A stretch of 64,000 bases of DNA from CAVPOO01 sp963707015. GTDB taxonomy: Bacteria > Pseudomonadota > Gammaproteobacteria > Thiohalobacterales > Thiohalobacteraceae. A program made the position numbers and the translations under genes. Positions 36,159 through 44,792 of this stretch are shown one piece after another (the first letter of the stretch is position 1; each line of letters opens with the position of its first letter). Location: contig CAVPOO010000021.1 in assembly GCA_963707015.1 (NCBI GenBank), forward strand, positions 326,109-390,108, given 5' to 3'. The notes below the pieces were generated by a model, which was not told the origin of the DNA, did not search any database, and saw nothing but the letters and a program-made list of their open reading frames with translations.

Positions 36159-37517
36159 ATGCGGACATTGGAAATGCACGAAGGCGATCCTGTCACGAAC
36201 GAGGTGATCTTCGGCTGGGACCCACTGCTGGTCTCGTCGATCCTGTTCGTCGCCACCTATGCGGTCATCGTCTCGGAGAAGGTTAACCGGGCGATTGTGT
36301 CACTGCTTGGTGCGGGCCTGATGATTGCGTTGGGGGTGCTCAACCAGGACACCGCGGTAAGTGGTATCGACTTCAACACCCTGGGTCTGTTGGCCGGCAT
36401 GATGGTGATCGTCGCGATCACCCGGCGCAGCGGCATCTTCCAGTACGTTGCTGTCTGGTCGGCCAAGAAGGTCCAGGCCAGCCCCTGGGGCATCCTGCTC
36501 ATGCTCTCGCTGGTCACGGCGGTGTTCTCGGCGCTGCTCGACAATGTCACTACCGTGCTGCTCGTCGCGCCGGTCACCCTTCTCATCAGCCATGAGTTGA
36601 ACATCAGTCCCTACCCCTTCCTGTTTGCCGAGATCTTCGCCTCGAATATTGGCGGCACCGCCACTCTGATCGGGGACCCTCCGAATATCATGATCGGTTC
36701 GGCGGTACACCTTTCCTTCAACGACTTCATCCTGAACCTGGCGCCCATCGTTCCGGTCATCATGCTGGCGACACTGGGTGTGATCTACCTGGTATGGGGA
36801 CGTAGTCTGCGGGCCAGTGCCGAGGCGCGTGCACGGGTGCTGGGTTTCCGGGAGGGGGAGGCTATCCGGGACGTGACACTGCTGAAGCAATCACTGTTTG
36901 TGCTTGCCCTGGTGATTGCAGGCTTCGTTCTGGCGCACCCTTTCGGCCTTGAACCTGCCACCATCGCCATGCTGGGTGCCGCCCTGCTGCTGCTCTTGTC
37001 CAATATCAAGAACAGCGCCGAGGAGCAGGCGGAAGACGTACACCAGACGTTTGGTGAGATCGAGTGGGTCACCATTGCTTTCTTCATCGGCCTGTTCATT
37101 GCGGTCAAGGGCATTGAGGAGGCCGGTGTGTTGAGGATTCTTGCCGACCGAACGCTCGAATTTACCGGTGCAGACCTTACCGCGACGGCCATGGTGATCC
37201 TGTGGGTGTCGGCCCTCGCGTCCGCGATCGTGGACAATATCCCCTTCGTGGCCACCATGATTCCGCTGATAAAATCCATGGCGCCAACGTTCGGCGGCGC
37301 CGAACACCTCATGCCGCTGTGGTGGTCACTGGCACTCGGTGCCTGCCTGGGCGGCAATGGCTCCCTCGTCGGGGCGAGCGCCAACCTGATCGTTGCCGGC
37401 TTCGCTGAACGCGCGGGTCACCGGATCCGGTTCCTGCCGTTCATGGCGATGGCCTTCCCACTGATGATACTGAGTGTTCTTATCGCCAGTGCTTACGTCT
37501 ATCTCCGCTATCTCTAA
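36159..37517 (+). CDS. ArsB/NhaD family ion permease
   Basis: A 452-residue membrane protein of the ion-transporter superfamily, with about 11 helices. Family hairpin motifs are DNVTTVLLVAPVT with SNIGGTATLIGDPPN in the first half and DNIPFVATMIP with GGNGSLVGASANLI in the second. Substrate could be Na+/H+, arsenite or an organic anion. The start could also be the ATG at 36174. Its TAA stop (37515-37517) forms the outer edge of dispersed repeat copy 2. Confidence 0.88.
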   Translation: MRTLEMHEGDPVTNEVIFGWDPLLVSSILFVATYAVIVSEKVNRAIVSLLGAGLMIALGVLNQDTAVSGIDFNTLGLLAGMMVIVAITRRSGIFQYVAVWSAKKVQASPWGILLMLSLVTAVFSALLDNVTTVLLVAPVTLLISHELNISPYPFLFAEIFASNIGGTATLIGDPPNIMIGSAVHLSFNDFILNLAPIVPVIMLATLGVIYLVWGRSLRASAEARARVLGFREGEAIRDVTLLKQSLFVLALVIAGFVLAHPFGLEPATIAMLGAALLLLLSNIKNSAEEQAEDVHQTFGEIEWVTIAFFIGLFIAVKGIEEAGVLRILADRTLEFTGADLTATAMVILWVSALASAIVDNIPFVATMIPLIKSMAPTFGGAEHLMPLWWSLALGACLGGNGSLVGASANLIVAGFAERAGHRIRFLPFMAMAFPLMILSVLIASAYVYLRYL

Positions 37518-37698
37518 TGCTTTTTCAATCTGATGACGGATTGTATGGCCACGGAATCCACGGAGAAACACGGAAAGAACGAACACCCATTAGAATTTTT
37601 TTCCGTGTCCTTCCGTGGATTCCGTGGCTATAAATAAAAATGCCAGCACTCGGCTTGACTTGTCAGCCTCCGTCACTATCAAGTTGAAAGCGTACTAA
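37515..37698. repeat. Dispersed MITE-like hairpin element, copy 2 (most complete)
   Basis: A 184-bp element. Its ends are imperfect inverted repeats (taatgctttttcaatctga and, reversed from the right, ttagtacgctttcaacttga), with TAA at both edges. The 37548-37628 core is a hairpin with 29-bp arms matching at 26 positions. In reverse orientation the whole element aligns with copy 1 at 4915-5090. The left edge is the stop codon of the upstream permease; the right edge is 26 bp from the next start codon. Confidence 0.88.
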
Positions 37699-37724
37699 CA
37701 GGCAAAAACTGCTGGCATATCACC

Positions 37725-38180
37725 ATGAATCTGGAAGAAATTCTCATTCCCACCAAGGCCGCGAAGGCCGGCATGTTGGTAAGAGAGGTATTTGCAGAAT
37801 GCATTCAGGCTAACATCCCGGGCATTCCATTTTGCGATGCACAGGGCCGCATCTCCGGGCGGGTGACCCTGAAGAACATTCTCAAGACATCCTGCCTGCC
37901 AGAGTACATGGTGGAACTGGCCAGGGTTCTGGGTGATCAGCTTTCCTGCATGGATGACGTACAGGGCAAGGCGAAACAACTACTTAGCAATCCCGTCGAC
38001 CCATATGTTCTGGAACCACACGTATCACTCACCTCTGAGTCCTCCCCGATCAAGGCACTGGCTATCATGGAGCATACCGATACCAGTTATATCTTCGTTG
38101 TTGATGCGGGCCAGTACAAGGGGGTTGTCACCATCCAGGGCCTCGCCAGAATGCTCGCGCAGCTGGATGAACAACAGTGA
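37725..38180 (+). CDS. Two-CBS-domain protein
   Basis: A soluble 151-residue protein with two CBS motifs: KAAKAGMLVREVFAECIQANIPGIPFCD at the N-terminus and SSPIKALAIMEHTDTSYIFVVD at the C-terminus. The middle region (about 60-95) is unusual. The ATG follows dispersed repeat copy 2 by 26 bp, so the repeat occupies its leader. It is convergent with the CorC-type gene at 38227. Confidence 0.82.
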   Translation: MNLEEILIPTKAAKAGMLVREVFAECIQANIPGIPFCDAQGRISGRVTLKNILKTSCLPEYMVELARVLGDQLSCMDDVQGKAKQLLSNPVDPYVLEPHVSLTSESSPIKALAIMEHTDTSYIFVVDAGQYKGVVTIQGLARMLAQLDEQQ

Positions 38181-38226
38181 CCCGCCAGCCGGGGCACAGA
38201 GATCAACCGGTCACCTGAGTCGCGGC

Positions 38227-39510
38227 TTAACCCACCTTCGCTCCCTGCCCGGATTCAGGCATCGTATCGGCTACCGGCCCTTCGGGCGGGCGCCGTATGT
38301 GTACCCGATCGATACGGCGTGGCGAGGCCTTTACAACCCTGACCTCCAGGTCATCGATGGTGAAGGTTGTATTTTCCTTCGGGATACCTTCCGTATGGGT
38401 CAGAACCCACAGGCTTACGGTATCGGTTGGCTTGCCCGGCAGGTTCAGGCCGAAAAACTCCTCGACGATCCGCAGTTCTGCAGTTCCATCCACGGCTAGC
38501 TCATTTTCCGCGACGCGGGTTACCTCGCTTGGCATGAGGTCGCTTTCGTCATAAATCTCGCCGACCAGTTCTTCGAGCAGGTCCTCGAGGGTAACGATAC
38601 CCCGCACAATACCGTATTCATCCACGACAACCGCAAGATGCCGTTTCATGCGCAGAAGCCGGGCGAACAATTCATCGATGGGCTGGTATTGGGGAACGAA
38701 GACGGGATCATGGGCAATCTCGTCCAGTCGCGCATCGCCCCGGCCGGTTGCCACCGCGGCGAGCAGATCCCGCAGGTAGACCACCTTGTAGAGGTTGTCC
38801 CGATGTCTGTCATACAGCGGTATACGCGAATAGGAAGCCTCCATGATTCCCGGCAGGGCATCGGCAATCGACCCGCTTCCCTCGACGGCGAATATCGCGC
38901 TGCGCGGTCTCATCACATCCCTGACCTTCAGGTCATGGAAGGTAAAGACACGCTCGATGATCTCCCGCTCGCCGTGCTCTATGGTGCCTTCCCTCTCGCC
39001 ATACCCGAGCATGCTGATCAGCTCCAGCTCGGTCACGGTGGGATCGCCGCGCTGGCCGGTCCGCTGATGCACCCAGGTGGTAAAGCGTCCAAAAATCCAC
39101 ACCAGCGGAAAGATCAGGCGCATGAACGCGAGCAGGCTCGGCGCGATAAACAGTGAAATGCGCTCGGAATAACGCGTTGCCAGGCTCTTCGGGGTTATCT
39201 CGCCGAACACCAGGATGAGAACCGTCAAGGCTCCCACCGCGATACCGGGCCCCGCGCTGCCAAACCAGCGCGTCGCAATGACGGTTGCCATCACCGAAGC
39301 CGCGATATTGACGATGTTGTTGCCGATCAGTATCGCCGTGAGCATTCGCGACGGGTCCTTTTTCAGCTGATACAAGGCCCGCGCACCGTGACGACCTTCC
39401 TCGACGAGGCCCTCCACCCGGGCGATCGACAGGGTCACCAGCGCAGTCTCGGACCCCGAGAACACGCCGGAAAGGACCAGCAGCACGACTAAGCCGAGAA
39501 ATTCCGCCAC
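38227..39510 (-). CDS. CorC/HlyC family CBS membrane protein (paralogue 3)
   Basis: A 427-residue protein with a DUF21 membrane domain (GVFSGSETALVTLS, LVFGEITPKSLA), a CBS pair (VMRPRSAIFAVEG and VVDEYGIVRGIVTLEDLLEELVGEI) and a CorC_HlyC domain (about 330-405). This is the third member of the family in 12 kb; it is not in the operon of the other two. Divalent cation efflux is the family role; direct transport is unproven. Confidence 0.9.
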   Translation of the reverse strand: MAEFLGLVVLLVLSGVFSGSETALVTLSIARVEGLVEEGRHGARALYQLKKDPSRMLTAILIGNNIVNIAASVMATVIATRWFGSAGPGIAVGALTVLILVFGEITPKSLATRYSERISLFIAPSLLAFMRLIFPLVWIFGRFTTWVHQRTGQRGDPTVTELELISMLGYGEREGTIEHGEREIIERVFTFHDLKVRDVMRPRSAIFAVEGSGSIADALPGIMEASYSRIPLYDRHRDNLYKVVYLRDLLAAVATGRGDARLDEIAHDPVFVPQYQPIDELFARLLRMKRHLAVVVDEYGIVRGIVTLEDLLEELVGEIYDESDLMPSEVTRVAENELAVDGTAELRIVEEFFGLNLPGKPTDTVSLWVLTHTEGIPKENTTFTIDDLEVRVVKASPRRIDRVHIRRPPEGPVADTMPESGQGAKVG

Positions 39511-39854
39511 GGAGGGCTATTATGAGGCGGATCTACGCCATCAGGGAAGGGCTTTGACCATCTTCGGACAAATGATGACGCGAATCCCCTGGACGCCGGT
39601 CGGCCTGCTCGTGCATCAATGTACTCAAGGCTCCTTGACGAGCCCTTGCCAAGCCGCGTTACAGCGACGAAGCCCTACCGCGCGAGGCCCCCATCCAGTA
39701 TGGCAGCGGGGCGTAGGCCAATCGTTGCAGACGCAGTATAATCATGACAAAATTTCAGCCCACCAATCGTATAACCAGCGGTCTCGGGCAGGAGCTCAGG
39801 GGGAGTTTCCAGTCTAATGGTGGGCGGCCGGCAGAACAATGGATATAGCGAAGA
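39511..39854. other. Divergent intergenic region, no gene seen
   Basis: This 344-bp stretch lies between the CorC-type gene (minus) and the CHAD gene (plus). It holds a tataat near 39737, a candidate -10 with no clear -35. I see no Pho box, no repeat shared with the families described elsewhere in the window, and no credible small open frame. Confidence 0.4.
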
Positions 39855-41462
39855 ATGTCGCGATCCGAGGAGGCCCAGGCAATACCGCACATGCAGCTCG
39901 AGTTCCTCATTCCGGGGCAGTTGGGTGTTGGTGGCTTGCAGTCACGACTAAAGGAATGCCTGCGGCTCAGGACCGGAGCGGCCCATACCCGGCAGCGCAT
40001 TTATTACGACAGCTTCGACTGGCGGCTTCACACACATGGCTCCGTGCTTGAAGAAGATCGGGAAGACAGCGACGGCCGCCACGCACTGGTGTGGCGCCGG
40101 TTGAACTCCGGCAACTCCCAGCTTCACCTTCCGGTAAGCGAGGCGCCGCGCTTCGTCTGGGATCTTCCGGCAGGCCACTTTCGCGACCGCCTTCAGCCCG
40201 TGCTCGAGATGCGCGAGCTCATTCCGCTGATCAGGACGGATTCACACATTCGCACCCTGCGGGTACTGAACAAGGAAGACAAGACGGTCCTGCGTCTCGC
40301 CATCGAAGAGAACACCGTACGCGACCTTCAGGGGAATACACGCTATCCGCTCGATAGCCGCGTGGTCGTGTTACCGGTAAAGGGCTATCGCAAGGCCCTG
40401 AAGCAGGCGCTAAAGGCACTCGAGAACCTCGGTCTGGTACCTGCGCAGGATGACCTCATGCTGACGGCCCTGGCCAAAGTCGGGTGCACACCAGGGAGCT
40501 ATTCATCCAAGCTGGACCTGCATCTGGACCCGGCCATGCGAGCGGACCAGGCCACCCGGCAGATTCTGCACCGGCTGCTCGATATCATGATTGCGAACGA
40601 GGCCGGGACCCGTGTCGGGGACGACAGCGAATTCCTGCATGACTTTCGGGTAGCGATTCGCCGGACCCGCTCCGCCCTCACCCAGATAAAGGGCGTCATT
40701 CCCGCGCGCCCGCTCAGCCGTTTCACGGCTGAATTCGCCTGGCTTGGGCAGCTGACAACCCCCAGCCGCGACCTGGATGTCTATCTGCTCAATTTCGATG
40801 AGTACCGCGCCAGCCTGCCCGAATCTGCACAGAATGATCTCGGGCCATTATGGGAATTTTTGCGCAGACATCAGCACAAGGAACACGAGGCCCTGGTGAA
40901 GGGACTGGATTCCGCCCGCTACCGCAAGCTGGTTCAGGATTGGCGCGCATTCCTGGAAGCGCCGTTGCCGAAACGATCGACACTGCCGAACGCAACCCGC
41001 CCCGTCTACGAGGTAGCCTGTAAACGCATCTGGCGTGTCTATCGGCGCGCGCTCGCCGAGGGACGGGCAATCGCCCCCGAGACACCGGCCGAGGCCCTGC
41101 ACGAACTGCGCAAGACCTGCAAGAAGCTGCGTTATCTCATCGAATTTTTCCAGAGTCTCTACCCCGAAGCGGACATCAAGCGGCTCATCAAGGTCCTCAA
41201 GACACTGCAGGACAACCTGGGCACTTTCCAGGACCTTGAAGTGCAGGTGGGAACCCTCAGACAGTACAGCCATCAGATGATGGCCGAAGGTGAAGTGCCG
41301 CCGGAAACCCTGATGGCAATGGGTATGCTTGTCGAGAACCTGGAACGGCGTCAGCATCAGGAGCGCGAGGCGTTCGCTGCCCGGTTTGCCGATTTCGCGT
41401 TGCCGAAAAATCGCAAACAGTTTCGGCAACTGTTTGCCGCACGGCATCCCGAACCGCAATGA
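39855..41462 (+). CDS. CHAD domain protein with degenerate CYTH-like N-terminus
   Basis: A 535-residue protein. Residues 1-210 look like a degenerate CYTH fold (RIYYDSFDWRLHTHGSVLE). Residues 230-520 are a CHAD domain, all helical with the conserved basic motifs LHDFRVAIRRTRSAL and LHELRKTCKKLRYLIEFF. CHAD domains bind polyphosphate, and several are found on polyphosphate granules. The CYTH-type catalytic ExExK is not evident. The start is uncertain; an ATG at 39891 is possible. It is followed by an orphan ParA gene on the same strand. Confidence 0.9.
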   Translation: MSRSEEAQAIPHMQLEFLIPGQLGVGGLQSRLKECLRLRTGAAHTRQRIYYDSFDWRLHTHGSVLEEDREDSDGRHALVWRRLNSGNSQLHLPVSEAPRFVWDLPAGHFRDRLQPVLEMRELIPLIRTDSHIRTLRVLNKEDKTVLRLAIEENTVRDLQGNTRYPLDSRVVVLPVKGYRKALKQALKALENLGLVPAQDDLMLTALAKVGCTPGSYSSKLDLHLDPAMRADQATRQILHRLLDIMIANEAGTRVGDDSEFLHDFRVAIRRTRSALTQIKGVIPARPLSRFTAEFAWLGQLTTPSRDLDVYLLNFDEYRASLPESAQNDLGPLWEFLRRHQHKEHEALVKGLDSARYRKLVQDWRAFLEAPLPKRSTLPNATRPVYEVACKRIWRVYRRALAEGRAIAPETPAEALHELRKTCKKLRYLIEFFQSLYPEADIKRLIKVLKTLQDNLGTFQDLEVQVGTLRQYSHQMMAEGEVPPETLMAMGMLVENLERRQHQEREAFAARFADFALPKNRKQFRQLFAARHPEPQ

Positions 41463-41622
41463 AGCGGCTGAATCCGGCACTGGCCGAACAGAAGTCCCCA
41501 GTTATTCGTTTCTTGTTTTTCCTGCATGGGCCTTCAGGGACAGTCCGCCGCAGTATGACACCTACCCACGGGGTCTTTGGATGATGCCCCACTCGTTCAG
41601 CTATTAAGGAGACTGCGCAACA

Positions 41623-42411
41623 GTGAAGATTCTGGCAACCTATAACATCAAGGGCGGTGTCGGCAAGACGGCCACCGCTGTCAACCTTGCTTACCTCGCT
41701 GCCCGTGATGGTGCCCCGACGCTGGTCTGGGATCTGGATCCTCAGGGCGCTGCCAGCTACTACTTCCGAATCAAGCCCAAGGTCAAGGGTGGCGGCAAGG
41801 GCCTGCTGCAAGGCAAGCGCGAGCTGGATGACATGATCCGCGGCACCGACTTTCAGCATCTGGATCTGGTGCCGGCAGACTTTTCGTATCGCAACATGGA
41901 CCTGTTCCTCGATCAGGCCAAGAAGCCCACACGCCGGCTTCGCAAGCTGCTCAAGCCGCTCGCGGATGAATACGAGTATGTGTTTCTGGACTGCCCGCCA
42001 AGTATCTCACTGGTTTCGGAGAACGTGTTCGAGGCGGCGGACGCCCTGCTGGTGCCAACCATTCCCACCACGCTGTCGCTGCGAACCTACCAGCAGCTCA
42101 GCAAATTCTGCCGCCAGAACGAAGACGGCTCGACCACGTTGTTGCCCTTCTTTTCAATGGTCGACCGCCGCAAGCAGCTGCACCGATCCATTGTCGAACA
42201 GCCACCGGAATTTCTGTCCAATCCCCTGAAGACAAACATCCCCTACACCAGCGAGGTGGAACGCATGGGCGTGCAACGCGCGCCCCTGGGCAGCTTCGCC
42301 GGCAGAAGCTGGGCGGCACAGTGCTACGAGGCCTTGTGGCAGGAAGTCAAGGAGCGGCTCTTTCCCGAGTGGGTAGCGCCGCCGGCCTATCAGACGTCAT
42401 GGGCAAGCTGA
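41623..42411 (+). CDS. ParA/MinD-family ATPase, no ParB partner
   Basis: A 262-residue deviant-Walker ATPase: KGGVGKTAT at residues 10-18 with the signature lysine K10, then VWDLDPQGAASY and FLDCPPSISL. It starts with GTG, with AAGGAG upstream. ParA-type ATPases place plasmids, chemoreceptor arrays, carboxysomes or granules on the nucleoid. No parB, parS or plasmid gene is nearby. Its neighbours are a CHAD protein (160 bp upstream) and a lysine-rich HhH protein downstream. It is not the chromosomal Soj, which sits by the origin with parB. Confidence 0.88.
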   Translation: MKILATYNIKGGVGKTATAVNLAYLAARDGAPTLVWDLDPQGAASYYFRIKPKVKGGGKGLLQGKRELDDMIRGTDFQHLDLVPADFSYRNMDLFLDQAKKPTRRLRKLLKPLADEYEYVFLDCPPSISLVSENVFEAADALLVPTIPTTLSLRTYQQLSKFCRQNEDGSTTLLPFFSMVDRRKQLHRSIVEQPPEFLSNPLKTNIPYTSEVERMGVQRAPLGSFAGRSWAAQCYEALWQEVKERLFPEWVAPPAYQTSWAS

Positions 42412-42585
42412 GCCAGCGAGCCTCTGCTGGAGAAAGCGTGCGGCCTGATATGCCCTGCGCTTGTCTATACTTTGTCTGATATCCAGTTACAGCAATACCG
42501 CAGCCAGCTTTCACGATGACATCACAGCGAGCACCGGAAACTGGCGCATCAGTTTTCCGATCAACAAAAACACGGGGGATGGCGA

Positions 42586-42939
42586 ATGAATCCAACTATG
42601 ACTGACGTGCCTGGCATCGGGCCCGCCGCAGCAGAAGCACTGGCAGAGCACCGGATAAAGACCCTCAGGGCCCTGGCCAGCGCCTCTCTGGAAAAGATTG
42701 CAGCGGTACCGGGTTTCAGCGAGGCACGCGCGGCAAAAGTCAAAGCCGCCGCGCTTGCATTGCTGGCCGGCCAGGAGATCGGCGCACCCGCACCGGAAGA
42801 AGCTCCTGCCGAGCCAGCTCCGGAGAAAGGCGAGGAAAAGGCTGGAAAGCAGGAAAAGAAGGACAAGAAACGCAAGAAGGATAAGAAAGAGAAGAAGGAC
42901 AAAAAGCGCAAGAAAGGCAAGAAAAACAAGGGCAAGTAA
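42586..42939 (+). CDS. Small HhH protein with lysine-rich tail
   Basis: A 117-residue protein. Residues 1-65 hold a helix-hairpin-helix unit (VPGIGPAAAEALAEHRIKTLRAL and a second VPGFSEARAAKVKA), a nonspecific DNA-binding fold. An Ala/Pro/Glu linker leads to a tail of about 35 residues that is mostly Lys with some Glu, Asp and Arg. Such tails bind nucleic acid or polyphosphate; lysine-rich tails are also targets of polyphosphate modification, although serines are lacking here. It lies downstream of ParA. Function is unknown. Confidence 0.78.
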   Translation: MNPTMTDVPGIGPAAAEALAEHRIKTLRALASASLEKIAAVPGFSEARAAKVKAAALALLAGQEIGAPAPEEAPAEPAPEKGEEKAGKQEKKDKKRKKDKKEKKDKKRKKGKKNKGK

Positions 42940-42989
42940 GGCACGGCGGGGCGCTGCCGGGAACGCCAGTGAATCGGTTACCCTTGTTT

Positions 42990-43114
42990 AATGTTTATAG
43001 CCACGGAATCCACGGAAGAACACGAAAAACATTCTAATGGGTGTTCTTTTTTCCGTGTTCTTCCGTGGATTCCGTGGCCATATTAGTCGTCATAATCAGA
43101 TTGAAAAGCACTAG
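42990..43114. repeat. Dispersed MITE-like hairpin element, copy 3 (short)
   Basis: The 43000-43078 core is a hairpin (arms gccacggaatccacggaa / ttccgtggattccgtggc) with the same attctaatgggtgttc loop as copies 1 and 2. The right end tcagattgaaaagcactag matches the left end of copy 2. The left subterminal region present in copies 1 and 2 is missing. The right edge supplies the TAG stop of the minus-strand Nudix gene. Confidence 0.85.
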
Positions 43115-43563
43115 CCCGAGGCGCGAATCTTATCGAACACCACTGGCTGCTCGTCAAGGAAATGGGGCAGCTTGCGCAGGAGGCGCTTCAGCCCCCGATG
43201 ATGAAGCCGCGCGACGGCCTCATCCAGTGACACCCATTCACGGCTGCGGTTATCCTCCTCCCAGACCTTGAGCACCTTCTTGACCGCCATCAGATAGACC
43301 TCGACGGTACAGATCCGGTCCCACTTGCCGTACTGGAACTTCCCCAGGGGATGCTCTGCAACCTCACCCTTTATACCGGCCTCTTCGAGGGCTTCTTTCG
43401 CAGCCGAACCCTGGGGGGAAAGATGGGGTTCCTTGGTGCCCTTGGGAATCGTCCAGTGCCCTTTCCTTCGCGACGTGATCACAAGAATCTGGAGTTGTCC
43501 TTTCCGTTGCCGGAAAGGGATTACCGCCGACTGGATGTGTCGACAATCGGGTTTCCTTGCCAC
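43111..43563 (-). CDS. Nudix hydrolase (DIPP-like)
   Basis: A 150-residue Nudix protein. The box begins at G42 and ends in KEALEEAGI (56-64): the metal-binding EE pair is present, R is K, and the first consensus Glu (position 48) is Leu. WTIPKGTKEP resembles diphosphoinositol/diadenosine-polyphosphate hydrolases. It is a close relative of the Nudix half of the SixA-Nudix fusion at 50328. Its stop codon is formed by dispersed repeat copy 3. Confidence 0.85.
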   Translation of the reverse strand: MARKPDCRHIQSAVIPFRQRKGQLQILVITSRRKGHWTIPKGTKEPHLSPQGSAAKEALEEAGIKGEVAEHPLGKFQYGKWDRICTVEVYLMAVKKVLKVWEEDNRSREWVSLDEAVARLHHRGLKRLLRKLPHFLDEQPVVFDKIRASG

Positions 43564-43796
43564 AGCACCTCGTCCCTAGTTTTGCCCAACAACCACCCGC
43601 GACAGCGGGGCGATCTTGCTTCGATCCCGCCCGGAGGATCCTCTTGCCGGGGCGCATTATCAGGGCATAGCTCGGTGAAGATCAATACCGGCTAATACCT
43701 ACTTCGTCAGCCCTATTACCGAATCCCTCCAGCAGGCTGCCCACGTGCCTGCCAGGTCATTCAGTCAACACGGTTGATATGTCATAATGCCCCGCC

Positions 43797-44657
43797 ATGG
43801 ACATTCAGAAAGCGAAACACAGCGGCGTTACCGGGAAGAGCCGTCGCCGCAGCCAGAAAAAGCAACAACTGGCCCGGCATGCGGATCGACATGTACTCTA
43901 CGAACGTGCGGTGCAGGCCGTCGACGTTGACTTCGAGTTTATCGACAGGGTTTTCAGAAAACGGCGCGGGCGAAAGGCAACCTACTTGCGCGAGGATTTC
44001 TGCGGAACGGCCAATATGTGTTGCGAGTGGGTTCGCCATCGCAAGCAGAACCATGCCGTCGGCGTCGATCTGGACCCGGAAGTCTTGCGTTGGGGCCGGG
44101 AAAACAATGTTGCCAGACTCAAGGCCAATGCCGCCGAGCGCATAACGCTGATCCAGGATGATGTGCTTGCCGTGCACACGGACCCGCCCGATATCGTGCT
44201 TGCCTTCAACTTCAGCTACCAGCTTTTCAAGGATCGCAAGACGCTGCGCCAGTACTTCATGCGCATAAGAGACGGGCTGGCCGATGACGGCATATTCTTT
44301 CTCGATGCCTACGGCGGCTATGATGCCTATCGCGAGATCCGGGAAAAGCGCAAGTACAAAGGCTTCACCTACATCTGGGACCAGGCGCATTACGATCCCG
44401 TCACCGGGCTCATGCGCTGCCACATCCATTTCAAGTTCCCCGATGGCTCCCGCCTGAAACGCGCCTTCAGCTATGAATGGCGCCTGTGGACCCTGCCCGA
44501 GCTCCGGGACCTGCTCGACGAGGTGGGCTTTTCGAAGACCACGGTGTACTGGGAGGGAACCGACGAAGCAACGGGTGAAGGTAACGGCATCTACGAACCG
44601 GCCGAGTCCGGCGCGGCCGACGCCGGGTGGATCTGTTACCTGGCGGCGGAAAAGTGA
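43797..44657 (+). CDS. SAM-dependent methyltransferase, class I
   Basis: A 286-residue protein. After a basic N-terminus (SRRRSQKKQQ) comes a Rossmann methyltransferase fold: YLREDFCGTANMCCEW (motif I region), AVGVDLDPEVLRWG (acidic loop binding SAM ribose), DDVLAV and DIVLAFNFSYQLF (motif IV), then FFLDAYGGYDA. The substrate is not recognisable. It is not the ergothioneine methyltransferase EgtD. It ends 135 bp before the pst operon and has no clear operon partner. Confidence 0.82.
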   Translation: MDIQKAKHSGVTGKSRRRSQKKQQLARHADRHVLYERAVQAVDVDFEFIDRVFRKRRGRKATYLREDFCGTANMCCEWVRHRKQNHAVGVDLDPEVLRWGRENNVARLKANAAERITLIQDDVLAVHTDPPDIVLAFNFSYQLFKDRKTLRQYFMRIRDGLADDGIFFLDAYGGYDAYREIREKRKYKGFTYIWDQAHYDPVTGLMRCHIHFKFPDGSRLKRAFSYEWRLWTLPELRDLLDEVGFSKTTVYWEGTDEATGEGNGIYEPAESGAADAGWICYLAAEK

Positions 44658-44689
44658 CCAGCACGCCTGTCAGTTCAACAAAAAAAATA

Positions 44690-44707
44690 ATGTAACGAAA
44701 CTGTCAC
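44690..44707 (+). promoter_or_regulatory. Pho box upstream of the pst operon
   Basis: TGTAAC and TGTCAC are spaced by 11 bases (atgtaacgaaactgtcac), the PhoB consensus. It lies about 85 bp before the pstS start in an A-rich segment. Confidence 0.85.
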
Positions 44708-44792
44708 AAACTGAGGGTAGATTACGGGTAGATCAAAGGCCCCGTCGTTGCGGGCCTGTTGCTCAGTCAATCACACCCCAGGAGAAAAAATA

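Noticed and set aside
41623..42411. Plasmid or chromosome partition locus
   Set aside because: No parB, parS repeats, replication or toxin-antitoxin gene is adjacent; neighbours point to another cargo.
43797..44657. Histidine methyltransferase EgtD for the ergothioneine genes
   Set aside because: The motifs and length are those of a generic class I methyltransferase; EgtD-specific segments are absent and it lies 17 kb from egtCB.
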